A stretch of 64,000 nt of DNA from JBBRVW01 sp038246545 (GTDB lineage: Bacteria; Actinomycetota; Actinomycetes; JACCUZ01): NCBI GenBank assembly GCA_038246545.1, contig JBBRVW010000018.1, forward strand, positions 1 through 64,000. Direction: 5' to 3'. The notes below the pieces were generated by a model that saw nothing but the letters and a program-made list of their open reading frames with translations, was not told the origin of the DNA and made no database searches. This document shows positions 7,609 to 15,566 of the stretch, in pieces (positions within the stretch are counted from its first letter, which is position 1; each line of letters starts with the position of its first letter). A program made the translations under genes and the position numbers.

Positions 7609-8652
7609 GTGAGCGACATCCAGCAGGTCGACCCTTCCGACGAGGAATCGATGCGCGCGGCGTACGACGTCTGGCGGGCCGCCAATCTGGTCGGCGACCC
7701 GGACAACCCGCTGCCGTCGTACCCGGAGATCCTGGTCCGCTTCCAGACGCCGAGCACCAGCTACTCCGACGAGATGTTCCTGCTGCGCGACGCGGACGGG
7801 GCCTCGGTCGGCTGCTACTGGCTGGAGATGCCGCTGAAGGACAACCTCGACATGGCCGAGGTCGACCTCGCCGTCCGGCCCGAGCAGCAGGGACGGGGCC
7901 ACGGCCGGCGGCTGCTGGACGACGCGCTGGCGCGGATCACCCGCTACGGCCGCCACCAGGTCCTCGCAGGAACGGGGCAGCCCCCCGACGGCGGCGACGA
8001 CCGCTCGACGCGCTTCGCCGCCGCAGCCGGCGCCCGACACTCGCTAGGCGAGGTGCGTCGGACTCTCGAGCTCGAGACGCTGGACCACCCCCGGCTGGCC
8101 GAGCTTCGCGCCGACGCCGAGAGCCATGCCGACGGCTACCACCTCGTGGGCTGGACCGGGCCGTGTCCCGACGACCTCGTGGACGACTACGCCGCCCTCG
8201 TCGGCCGGATGAGCACCGACGCACCGCTGGGCGACCTCGGCATCGAGCCCGAACACTGGGACGCCGCCCGGATCCGCGAGCGCGACGACGTCATGGCCCG
8301 CCAGGGACGCACCGAGGTCGCGACCGCGGTGCGCGCCGGCGAGGACGGCCCGCTCGTCGCCTACACCGACATCGTCATCACCCGGCACGACCCGGTCATC
8401 GCGTTCCAGTGGGACACCCTGGTCCGCCGCGAGGACCGTGGTCACCGGCTCGGCACCCTGGTCAAGGTCGCGAACCTCCAGCGCCTGCTCGACGTGGCAC
8501 CGGTGGTGAAGCGGGTCCACACGTGGAACGCCGACGTGAACCCGTACATGGTCGCCATCAACGAGGCGATGGGCTTCCAGGTCGCGCGCCAGGAGTCCGC
8601 GTGGCGGCTCGACCTGCCCGCCTCCGGCGCGGAGGTGGCCGATCATGGCTGA
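7609..8652 (+). CDS. double-domain GNAT N-acetyltransferase
   Basis: A 347-residue protein with two GNAT folds. The first carries VDLAVRPEQQGRGHGRRLLDDAL (acetyl-CoA-binding Q/R-x-x-G-x-G loop, QGRGHG) near residue 90. The second carries DTLVRREDRGHRLGTLVKVANL (RGHRLG) near residue 275 and ends NPYMVAINEAMGFQV. GTG at 7609 is chosen because it starts just before the fold. The next gene is a paralogue with the same architecture and overlaps it by eight bases, so the two are co-translated. Family substrates range from amines to mycothiol precursors; none can be assigned. Confidence 0.85.
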   Translation: MSDIQQVDPSDEESMRAAYDVWRAANLVGDPDNPLPSYPEILVRFQTPSTSYSDEMFLLRDADGASVGCYWLEMPLKDNLDMAEVDLAVRPEQQGRGHGRRLLDDALARITRYGRHQVLAGTGQPPDGGDDRSTRFAAAAGARHSLGEVRRTLELETLDHPRLAELRADAESHADGYHLVGWTGPCPDDLVDDYAALVGRMSTDAPLGDLGIEPEHWDAARIRERDDVMARQGRTEVATAVRAGEDGPLVAYTDIVITRHDPVIAFQWDTLVRREDRGHRLGTLVKVANLQRLLDVAPVVKRVHTWNADVNPYMVAINEAMGFQVARQESAWRLDLPASGAEVADHG

Positions 8653-9640
8653 GGTCACGTTCCGGGACGTCGGGCCGGATGACGAGAAGGACCTGCGCCG
8701 CTGGTACGACCTCGCTTCCGTCACGCACAGGGCGGACCGCCCCGGGGACCCGGTGCCCGGGTTCCACGCCTGGGCCGGGCACGTCACGACCCCGATGCCC
8801 GGCTCGGAGGTCCACCTCGCCGTGGCCGAGGTCGACGGGCAGCTGGTCGGCTGGCTGGGCCTGTACCTGTCGACCCGGGAGAACCTCGACGCCTGCCCCG
8901 CCGAGCTCGCGGTGCACCCCGACCACCGGCGCCGCGGCCACGGACGCGCCCTCGTCGACGAGTGGGCCCGGCGGGCCGAGGCATGCGGCCGAAGCCGCCT
9001 GCTCACGGAGGCCGCCGAAGGCGCCGGTGCCGCATGTGCCGCGGCACTGGGGTTCCGGGACGTCCTGGCAGACACCCAGCGCCGGCTCGACCTCACGGCG
9101 CTCGACGAGACCCGGCTGGCGGACCTGCTGGCCGACGCCCGGGCGCACGCGGCGGGCTACACGCTGGTGCGGTGGATCGGCGCCAGCCCCGCGGAGCACC
9201 TGCCGGGCATGGCCGCCCTGCAGAGCCGGATGACGACGGACGCCCCGCTGGACGACCTCAGCTGGGAGCAGGAGGTCTACGACGCCGACCGGCTCCGGGA
9301 GAACGAGCGGATCTGGGTCGACCGCGACACCCGGCTCTGCACGACGGCGGTCGTCCACGACGCCACCGGCGACCTGGTCGGATCGACGACCGCGGTGCTG
9401 TTCGCCGACTGCGACGACGGCGCCTACCAGTGGCAGACCATCGTGTCGCCCGAGCACCGGGGCCACCGGCTCGGCATGCTGCTCAAGATCGAGAACCTGG
9501 CGTTCCTGCGCGCGCACGAACCAGCCCTCCGCACGGTCGACACCTGGAACGCCGACTCGAACGCGCACATGCTGCGCGTCAACCTGGCGATGGGCTTCGA
9601 GGTCGTGCGGCGGTGGTCGGAGTACGAGAAGGCAGTGTGA
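8645..9640 (+). CDS. double-domain GNAT N-acetyltransferase, paralogue
   Basis: A 331-residue tandem paralogue of the preceding gene. First acetyl-CoA loop HPDHRRRGHGRALVDEWARR near residue 100, second SPEHRGHRLGMLLKIENL near residue 280, ending NSNAHMLRVNLAMGFEV in line with the other copy (its own residues read SNAHMLRVNLAMGFEV). ATG at 8645 lies inside the end of the upstream gene (ATGGCTGA overlap), indicating coupled translation. The two copies share the double GNAT layout and the central YTLVRWIG / YHLVGWTG region, so they arose by gene duplication. Substrate unknown. Confidence 0.85.
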   Translation: MAEVTFRDVGPDDEKDLRRWYDLASVTHRADRPGDPVPGFHAWAGHVTTPMPGSEVHLAVAEVDGQLVGWLGLYLSTRENLDACPAELAVHPDHRRRGHGRALVDEWARRAEACGRSRLLTEAAEGAGAACAAALGFRDVLADTQRRLDLTALDETRLADLLADARAHAAGYTLVRWIGASPAEHLPGMAALQSRMTTDAPLDDLSWEQEVYDADRLRENERIWVDRDTRLCTTAVVHDATGDLVGSTTAVLFADCDDGAYQWQTIVSPEHRGHRLGMLLKIENLAFLRAHEPALRTVDTWNADSNAHMLRVNLAMGFEVVRRWSEYEKAV

Positions 9641-9658
9641 CCGGGACCAGGACCCCGG

Positions 9659-10147
9659 TCAGCCCTCGTCGTCCCACGGCCCGGGCGCGTTGACCGCCCA
9701 TCGACCGGACTGAAGCCGCACCCGGCTGAGATCGTCACCACCGCACGGGCAGGACGGGCGGTGGGTCCAGTCGACGCCGACATCGAGGGCGAACCAGACC
9801 TGCTTTCCGCCGTCGACCCTGGCGACGCCCCAGTCCTCGGCGAGCCTCTCGACCAGCTTGAGCCCGCGGCCACCCTCAGCGGTGCGAGCCGCGGCGCGTG
9901 GCCGTGGCAGGTCGGCTGACGCGTCGGTGACCCCGATCTCGGCGGTGCCCTCGGCGACCGCGACCGACACCGTCACGTCAGTGCGGGCATGGAGCACGGC
10001 GTTGGTCACGAGCTCGCTGGTGAGCAGCTCGGCGTCCACCGCGAGAGCCTCGAGCTCCCACCGACGCAGGGCCGAGGAGACGAAGGCCCGGGCCTCGGCG
10101 ACCGCCGAGGTGGAGCCGGCGAGCTCCGTGCTCGCAACGCGACACAT
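9659..10147 (-). CDS. RsbW-like ATP-binding regulatory protein
   Basis: A 162-residue GHKL ATPase fold of the anti-sigma/serine-kinase type. LTSELVTNAVLHA is the N box and DASADLPRPR with GGRGLKLVERLAEDWG the G1/G2 boxes. The tail HRPSCPCGGDD adds two cysteines absent from most RsbW proteins. ATG at 10147 is preferred because GGGGAG lies six bases upstream; an in-frame ATG at 10228 would add a poorly conserved 27 residues. No partner sigma factor or anti-sigma antagonist is adjacent, so the target is unknown. It lies downstream of era on the same strand, separated by about 100 bases. Confidence 0.8.
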   Translation of the reverse strand: MCRVASTELAGSTSAVAEARAFVSSALRRWELEALAVDAELLTSELVTNAVLHARTDVTVSVAVAEGTAEIGVTDASADLPRPRAAARTAEGGRGLKLVERLAEDWGVARVDGGKQVWFALDVGVDWTHRPSCPCGGDDLSRVRLQSGRWAVNAPGPWDDEG

Positions 10148-10255
10148 GCGCTTCTCCCCACTGCGGAGCTCGCTGCTGAACCCCTCTGGGGACTGCATGC
10201 CCAGCCGTCTCCTGCCGAATCCCCGCATCGGGGATCATCGACCGCCGGGGGGAGG

Positions 10256-11176
10256 TCAGAATCCGAGCTTGCGCAGCTGGCGCGGGTCGCGCTGCCAGTC
10301 CTTTGCCACCGTGACGTGCAGGTCGAGGAAGACAGGGGTGCCGAGGAAGGCCTCGATCGCCGCCCGGGACCGGGTGCCGATGTCCTTGAGCCGGGCGCCC
10401 TTGGGGCCGATCACGATGGCCTTCTGGGTCTGCCTCTCGACGTAGAGATAGGCGTAGATGTCCAGCAGTGGGCGATCCGGGTGGCGGTCCTCGCGCGGGC
10501 GCATCTCCTCGATCACGACGGCGATCGAGTGCGGCAGCTCGTCGCGCACCCCCTCCAGCGCCGCCTCCCGGATCAGCTCGGCGACCAGGATCATCTCGGG
10601 CGCGTCGGTCAGCTCGCCGTCGAGGTAGAGCGGCGGCGACTCGGGCAGCAGGGCCGCGAGCAGGTCGCCGAGCAGGTCGACCTGGTCGCCGGCCGTCGCC
10701 GAGACCGGGACCACCTCTGCCCACTCGATACCGACCTCGCGCCCGAGGTCGGCCACCGCCATCAGCGCCTCCGCGACCCGGTCCCGCGCGACCCGGTCGG
10801 TCTTGGTGACGACGGCGACCTTCTTGGTGTGGCCGAGCTCGGCCAGCTCGCGCGCGATGTAGCGGTCGCCGGGCCCGATCTTCTCGTCCGCCGGCAGGCA
10901 GAGGCCCACCACGTCGACCTGCGACCAGGCGGTACGAACCTCCTCGTTCAGCCGCTCGCCCAGCAGGGTGCGGGGCCGGTGCAGGCCGGGGGTGTCGAGG
11001 ACGACGAGCTGGGCGTCCGGGCGGTGCACGATGCCGCGCACGACACGGCGCGTCGTCTGCGGCTTGCTCGAGGTGATGACGACCTTCTCGCCGACGAGGG
11101 CATTCGTCAGGGTCGACTTCCCGGCGTTGGGACGGCCGACGAAGGCGATGAAGCCGGCCCGGTGCGCGGCGGTCAC
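10256..11176 (-). CDS. era: GTPase Era, 16S rRNA assembly factor
   Basis: A 306-residue Era. G1 is GRPNAGKST (residues 14-22), G3 DTPGLH, and G4 TKTD, which replaces the usual NKxD Asn with Thr. The C-terminal KH domain has VIGPKGARLKDIG and ends in DPRQLRKLGF, as in other Era proteins. It binds the 3' end of 16S rRNA during 30S maturation. GTG at 11176 overlaps the stop of the upstream AI-2E-type gene (GTGA), so it is the distal gene of the phoH-ybeY-CNNM-CDA-AI2E-era cluster and is translationally coupled. Confidence 0.96.
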   Translation of the reverse strand: MTAAHRAGFIAFVGRPNAGKSTLTNALVGEKVVITSSKPQTTRRVVRGIVHRPDAQLVVLDTPGLHRPRTLLGERLNEEVRTAWSQVDVVGLCLPADEKIGPGDRYIARELAELGHTKKVAVVTKTDRVARDRVAEALMAVADLGREVGIEWAEVVPVSATAGDQVDLLGDLLAALLPESPPLYLDGELTDAPEMILVAELIREAALEGVRDELPHSIAVVIEEMRPREDRHPDRPLLDIYAYLYVERQTQKAIVIGPKGARLKDIGTRSRAAIEAFLGTPVFLDLHVTVAKDWQRDPRQLRKLGF

Positions 11177-12336
11177 GGCATCACGGCCGGGTCGGCCACG
11201 GTGCCGGCTTCCTGCGCCAGCCGGTCCCGGCGGGCGCCGGCCAGGTGTGAGGAGACCGCGTTGATGACGGCAGCCAGGGGCACCGCGATGAGCGCACCGA
11301 AGATGCCCGCAACCTCGGCACCGACGGCGATGGAGACAACGATGGCGAGAGGGTGCACCCGCACGAGACGCCCCATCAGGAAGGGTTGCAGCACATGGCC
11401 CTCGAGCTGCTGCACGGCCACGACCCCGACCAGCATGATGAGCGCCGTCACCGGGCCGACCGCGACGAGCGCGACAGCGACCGCGACGATGCCGCTGATC
11501 GCCGCGCCGACGACCGGGATGAAGGCACCGAGAAACACCAGGACACCCAGCGGCAGGACGAGGGGCAGCCCCAGGACCAGCGCAACCAGCGAGATGCCGA
11601 GCGCGTCGGTCGCGGCGATGACCAGGGTCGCCCGCACGTAGGCCGTCAGGACGGCCCAGGCCCGCTCGCCGCTGCCGTGCACCCGGTCCCGAGCCGGCTC
11701 GGGGAACAGCGAGACGAGCCAGCGCCAGATCCCGCGGCCGTCGTAGGTGAAGAAGATCGTGGCGAACAGCGCGATGAACAGGCCCGCGAGCAGGTGCCCC
11801 GCCGTCGTCGCCGTCTTGACGACCGTGCCGCCGAGATTGCCCTGCCCGGAGCTCACGCCCGTGCGCACCTTGTCGAAGAAGTCGGACAGCTGGGCCGGGC
11901 TCAGCCCGAGCCGGGTGAGGTAGTGCTCCAGCTTGTCCAGGCTGCCGTTGAACGAGTCGCGGAGGTCGCCGAAGCCGGAGGAGAACTGTTGGGCGACGAG
12001 GGCCACGAGCGCCGCCATGCACGCGATGCCGCCGACGACCACGAGCATCGTCGCCACACCGCGCGGCAGGTTCCACCCCACCAGGCGGTCGGCTATCGGC
12101 GACAGGGCGGCTGAGATGAGCAGTCCGATGATCACGGGCACGAGCACCACCGAGAGCACCGAGAACACGCGCAGGAACACGTAGACCGCGCCCACCACGA
12201 GCAGCAGCCGCCAGGCCCAGGCCGCCGAGAACCGCAGCACGTAAGGCGTCTCAACGCCGTCGAGGGGCGTGGGGTCGTGGGGGTGGACGGCCGGCACGAC
12301 GGGCGAGGGCGCTGCCGGACGGCGGGTGCGGAACAT
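11173..12336 (-). CDS. AI-2E family membrane transporter
   Basis: A 387-residue polytopic membrane protein. Hydrophobic pairs near residues 45-80 and 95-115 are followed by an amphipathic region (about 120-190) and four or more C-terminal segments including FLGAFIPVVGAAISGIVAV and EGHVLQPFLMGR, which is the hallmark of the TqsA/PerM family (Pfam AI-2E_transport). Some members export AI-2 while others are Na+/H+ antiporter-like, so the substrate stays open. It overlaps era by four bases at its 3' end and lies between era and the CDA-like gene in a conserved actinobacterial cluster. Confidence 0.88.
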   Translation of the reverse strand: MFRTRRPAAPSPVVPAVHPHDPTPLDGVETPYVLRFSAAWAWRLLLVVGAVYVFLRVFSVLSVVLVPVIIGLLISAALSPIADRLVGWNLPRGVATMLVVVGGIACMAALVALVAQQFSSGFGDLRDSFNGSLDKLEHYLTRLGLSPAQLSDFFDKVRTGVSSGQGNLGGTVVKTATTAGHLLAGLFIALFATIFFTYDGRGIWRWLVSLFPEPARDRVHGSGERAWAVLTAYVRATLVIAATDALGISLVALVLGLPLVLPLGVLVFLGAFIPVVGAAISGIVAVAVALVAVGPVTALIMLVGVVAVQQLEGHVLQPFLMGRLVRVHPLAIVVSIAVGAEVAGIFGALIAVPLAAVINAVSSHLAGARRDRLAQEAGTVADPAVMP

Positions 12337-12352
12337 GCGCTGACGGTAACCG

Positions 12353-12718
12353 TCAGGTGCCGGAGCGACCCAACCCGCGGGGCGCGCCCGGTCGAGGCGT
12401 CCCGTCGGGCGCCGCGCCGATCACCGTCGGGACCGCGAGGTCAGCGAGCACGGCCAGGTCCTCCGCGGACAGCTCGTCGGCCGCGGAGACCACCACGGCT
12501 GCGTCCAGCCGGTCGGCGCCACTGGAGACCGCAGCGGCCACCGCCGCCTGCAGTGCGCTGAGCCGCAGCGACGGAAGCGCGACGGTCGCGGCGGCGTAGG
12601 TGCGGCCGATGTCGTCGCGCACGGCAGCCCCCTCGACCGCCTGGGAGCGTGCCCGGGCCGCCCGGGCCAGTGTCACGAGCTTGGCGTCCTCCGCCGGGAG
12701 CTCACGGCTCGCGGGCAT
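12353..12718 (-). CDS. degenerate cytidine-deaminase-like protein
   Basis: A 121-residue protein occupying the place of the cytidine-deaminase-like gene between era and CNNM in many actinobacteria. KLVTLARAARARS and GRTYAAATVALPSLRLSALQAAVAAAV follow the cytidine deaminase fold, but the catalytic zinc set is gone: there is no H/CAE and no PCxxC. It is therefore probably not an active deaminase; a structural or regulatory role is inferred. Its start overlaps the end of the CNNM gene by 17 bases, so the two are co-translated. The family assignment rests on fold pattern and context and is moderately sure. Confidence 0.65.
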   Translation of the reverse strand: MPASRELPAEDAKLVTLARAARARSQAVEGAAVRDDIGRTYAAATVALPSLRLSALQAAVAAAVSSGADRLDAAVVVSAADELSAEDLAVLADLAVPTVIGAAPDGTPRPGAPRGLGRSGT

Positions 12719-14006
12719 CGGCAGCCTCCAGGCCCGCGTCGTCGGGTTCCTCGTCGACCTGGCGCACCAGCACCGTGCCGATCCGATTGCGACGGCCCTG
12801 GGCGCTCTCCGCGGTCAGCTCGATGCCGTTGAGCCACACCTGGGCGCCAGGGATCGGCACCCGGCCGAGGTGCTTGGCGAGCAGGCCGCCGACGGTGTCG
12901 ACGTCGTCGTCCTCGAGCTCCACGCCGAGCCGTTCCGAGAGCTCGTCGAGGTGCAGGCGGGTGCTGACGCGCAGCGACCCGTCGTCGAGCTCGTCCACCA
13001 GCGGCGGCTCGACGTCGTACTCGTCGGCGATCTCGCCGACGATCTCCTCGAGGACGTCCTCGATGGTCACGATGCCGGCCGTACCGCCGTACTCGTCGAC
13101 GACGATCGCGACGTGGGTCTGCTGGGACTGCATCTCGCGGAGCAGCTCGTCGACCGGCTTGCTCTCCGGGACGAAGACGGCCGGGCGCATGACCGAGTCG
13201 ACCTTCTCGATCGACTCGCCGTCTCGGTGCACGTAGGTTCGCCGGACCAGGTCCTTGAGGTAGACCACCCCGAGAACGTCGTCGAACCCCTCGCCGATGA
13301 CCGGGATGCGACTGAATCCGCTGCGCAACGCGAGCGACAGGGCCTGCCGGAGCGTCTTGGTCCGCTCGATGAAGACGACGTCGGTGCGCGGCACCATCAC
13401 TTCGCGCACGATCGTGTCGCCGAGCTCGAAGACCGAGTGGATCATCACTCGCTCGCGGTCCTCGATGAGCTGGTTCTCCTCGGCGAGGTCCACCAGGTCG
13501 CGCAGCTCGGCCTCGGTCGAGAACGGGCCCTCGCGGTAACCCTTGCCGGGGGTCAGGGCGTTGCCCACGAGGATCAGCAGCTGCGGCACGGGACCCAGCA
13601 CCCGGGCGAGCGGGTGCACCAGACGAGCGGCGGCGAGGGCCACCGGACCGGGGTGCTGCCGGCCCAGCGTCCGCGGCGAGACGCCGATGGCGACATAGGA
13701 GATGACGACCATCGACGCAGCGGCAGCGAGTGCAGCGCGCCACACGGTGTCGAAGAGGTTCAGCGACGCGATCGTGACCAGGACGGTCGCGACCAGCTCC
13801 GCCGAGACACGCAGCAGGGTGAGCAGGTTGAGGTAGCGAGCGGGGTCGTCGAGCACCTGCCGCAGCCGCTGGGCGCCGTGGCGCCCCTGCCGCTCGTAGT
13901 CGTCGGCGGCGACGCGCGACACCTTCGACAGCGCGGCCTCGGCGCCGGCGAACAGGCCCGCCACCAGCACCAGGAAGCCGGCGAGGACCAGCTGGAGCAC
14001 CGTCAT
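12702..14006 (-). CDS. CNNM/HlyC-CorC transporter-associated protein
   Basis: A 434-residue protein of the hemolysin-C/CNNM group. Four membrane segments in the DUF21 domain (residues about 1-190) precede two CBS domains with VMVPRTDVVFI and DVLGVVYLKDLV, then YGGTAGIVTIEDVLEEIVGEI and a C-terminal CorC_HlyC domain ending near RRNRIGTVLVRQV. Such proteins sit in the inner membrane and are linked to Mg2+/Co2+ handling. ATG at 14006 overlaps ybeY (GTCATGCG region). It is co-transcribed with phoH and ybeY. Confidence 0.92.
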   Translation of the reverse strand: MTVLQLVLAGFLVLVAGLFAGAEAALSKVSRVAADDYERQGRHGAQRLRQVLDDPARYLNLLTLLRVSAELVATVLVTIASLNLFDTVWRAALAAAASMVVISYVAIGVSPRTLGRQHPGPVALAAARLVHPLARVLGPVPQLLILVGNALTPGKGYREGPFSTEAELRDLVDLAEENQLIEDRERVMIHSVFELGDTIVREVMVPRTDVVFIERTKTLRQALSLALRSGFSRIPVIGEGFDDVLGVVYLKDLVRRTYVHRDGESIEKVDSVMRPAVFVPESKPVDELLREMQSQQTHVAIVVDEYGGTAGIVTIEDVLEEIVGEIADEYDVEPPLVDELDDGSLRVSTRLHLDELSERLGVELEDDDVDTVGGLLAKHLGRVPIPGAQVWLNGIELTAESAQGRRNRIGTVLVRQVDEEPDDAGLEAADAREP

Positions 14007-14470
14007 GCGTGGCCGTCCTCGCGCGCGGCCGCCCAGTCCTCGAGCAGCCGGGACTGCAGGCCGAACATCTCGCGCTCCTCGTCGGGCTCCGCGTGGTCGT
14101 AGCCGAGCAGGTGCAGGATTCCGTGGGTCGTGAGCAGGTCGAGCTCCTGCTCGGTCGGGTGACCGGCGGCCGCTGCCTGCTCGGCCGCGACGGCGGGGCA
14201 GAGCACCACGTCGCCGAGCAGCCCGGGCTCGGGCTCCTCGTCGTCCTTGCCCGGCCGCAGTTCGTCCATGGGGAAGGACAGGACGTCGGTGGGTCCCTCC
14301 TCGTCCATCCACTGCACGTGCAGCGACGCCATCGTCTCGACGTCGACCGCCAGCACCGACAGCTCGGCCTGCGGGTGCACGCGGAGTCGGTCGAGCACGA
14401 AGCGCGCCAGGGCGGCGATCCGCTCGCCGTCGACAGCCGCGCCGGACTCGTCGTTGACCTCGATGCTCAC
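14003..14470 (-). CDS. ybeY: endoribonuclease YbeY
   Basis: A 155-residue metal-dependent single-strand RNase for 16S rRNA 3' maturation and ribosome quality control. The zinc-binding motif HGILHLLGYDH is present near the C-terminus. GTG at 14470 is preferred because GGAG lies six bases upstream and MSIEVNDESG is the conserved N-terminus; a second GTG at 14491 overlaps the phoH stop and would add seven residues. The 3' end overlaps the CNNM start by four bases. Confidence 0.94.
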   Translation of the reverse strand: MSIEVNDESGAAVDGERIAALARFVLDRLRVHPQAELSVLAVDVETMASLHVQWMDEEGPTDVLSFPMDELRPGKDDEEPEPGLLGDVVLCPAVAAEQAAAAGHPTEQELDLLTTHGILHLLGYDHAEPDEEREMFGLQSRLLEDWAAAREDGHA

Positions 14471-14490
14471 AACGTCTCCGTGGTCGGGCA

Positions 14491-15516
14491 CTAGCGTCGT
14501 CGGCGGCCGGAGGATCCCGTGCCGCCCTGCCGGCCCTGCGTGGCGTCGTCGGCGGCGTCGAACCGGCCGTAGGCGTCGACGATGTCGCTCACCAGCCGGT
14601 GCCGCACCACGTCCTGGCTGGACAGCCGGCAGAACTCGACGTCGTCGATGCCGTCGAGGATGCCCTGCACGACCCGCAGCCCGCTCTGGGTGCCGCCTGG
14701 CAGGTCGACCTGGGTGACGTCGCCGGTGACCACCATCTTGGAGCCGAAGCCGAGCCGGGTGAGGAACATCTTCATCTGCTCGGCCGAGCTGTTCTGCGCC
14801 TCGTCCAGGATGATGAACGCATCGTTGAGCGTCCGTCCCCGCATGTACGCCAGGGGGGCGACCTCGATGGTGCCGGCGGTCATCAGGCGCGGGATCGAGT
14901 CAGGGTCGACCATGTCGTGCAGAGCGTCGTAGAGCGGCCGCAGGTAGGGGTCGATCTTCTCGTAGAGGGTGCCGGGGAGGAAGCCGAGCCGCTCCCCCGC
15001 CTCGACGGCCGGCCGGGTCAGGATGATCCGGTTGACCTGCTTGGCCTGCAGCGCCTGGACGGCCTTGGCCATCGCGAGGTAGGTCTTGCCGGTGCCTGCC
15101 GGCCCGATGCCGAACACGACCGTGTTGCGGTCGATCGCGTCGACGTAGCGCTTCTGGTTGAGCGTCTTGGGCCGGATGGTGCGACCGCGGTTGGACAGGA
15201 TGTTGAGGGTGAGCACGTCGGCCGGACGCTCACCGGTCTCGGTCCGCAGCATGGCGACCATCCGCTCCACCGACTCGGCGGAGACGCCCTGACCGGTGCG
15301 CAGCACGGTGACCAGCTCGTCGAAGAGCCGCTCGGCGAGCGCGACCTCGCCGGGCTCGCCGCTGATGCTGATCTCGTTGCCGCGCACGGAGATGTCGGCG
15401 GTCGGGAAGGCCTGCTCGACGACGCGCAGCAGCTCGTCCCTCGTGCCGAGGACGGCGACCATCGGCTGGCTTGGCGGAACGACGACGGTCGTCCGGGTCT
15501 GGGGTGACTCAGTCAT
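14491..15516 (-). CDS. phoH: PhoH-like ATPase
   Basis: A 341-residue protein with an N-terminal KH-like segment (about residues 15-75) and a PhoH ATPase domain. Walker A is GIGPAGTGKT at residues 136-145 and Walker B FIILDEAQN. Genomic pairing with ybeY is ancient and suggests an RNA-processing function. ATG at 15516 is chosen because the KH-like region starts soon after. First gene of the cluster that runs to era. A polar glycine/serine/arginine tail ends the protein. Confidence 0.93.
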   Translation of the reverse strand: MTESPQTRTTVVVPPSQPMVAVLGTRDELLRVVEQAFPTADISVRGNEISISGEPGEVALAERLFDELVTVLRTGQGVSAESVERMVAMLRTETGERPADVLTLNILSNRGRTIRPKTLNQKRYVDAIDRNTVVFGIGPAGTGKTYLAMAKAVQALQAKQVNRIILTRPAVEAGERLGFLPGTLYEKIDPYLRPLYDALHDMVDPDSIPRLMTAGTIEVAPLAYMRGRTLNDAFIILDEAQNSSAEQMKMFLTRLGFGSKMVVTGDVTQVDLPGGTQSGLRVVQGILDGIDDVEFCRLSSQDVVRHRLVSDIVDAYGRFDAADDATQGRQGGTGSSGRRRR

Positions 15517-15566
15517 GTGGGTATCGATGCTAGGCGATGTACGCGCGCCCGGCCCAGCGCGCTCGT

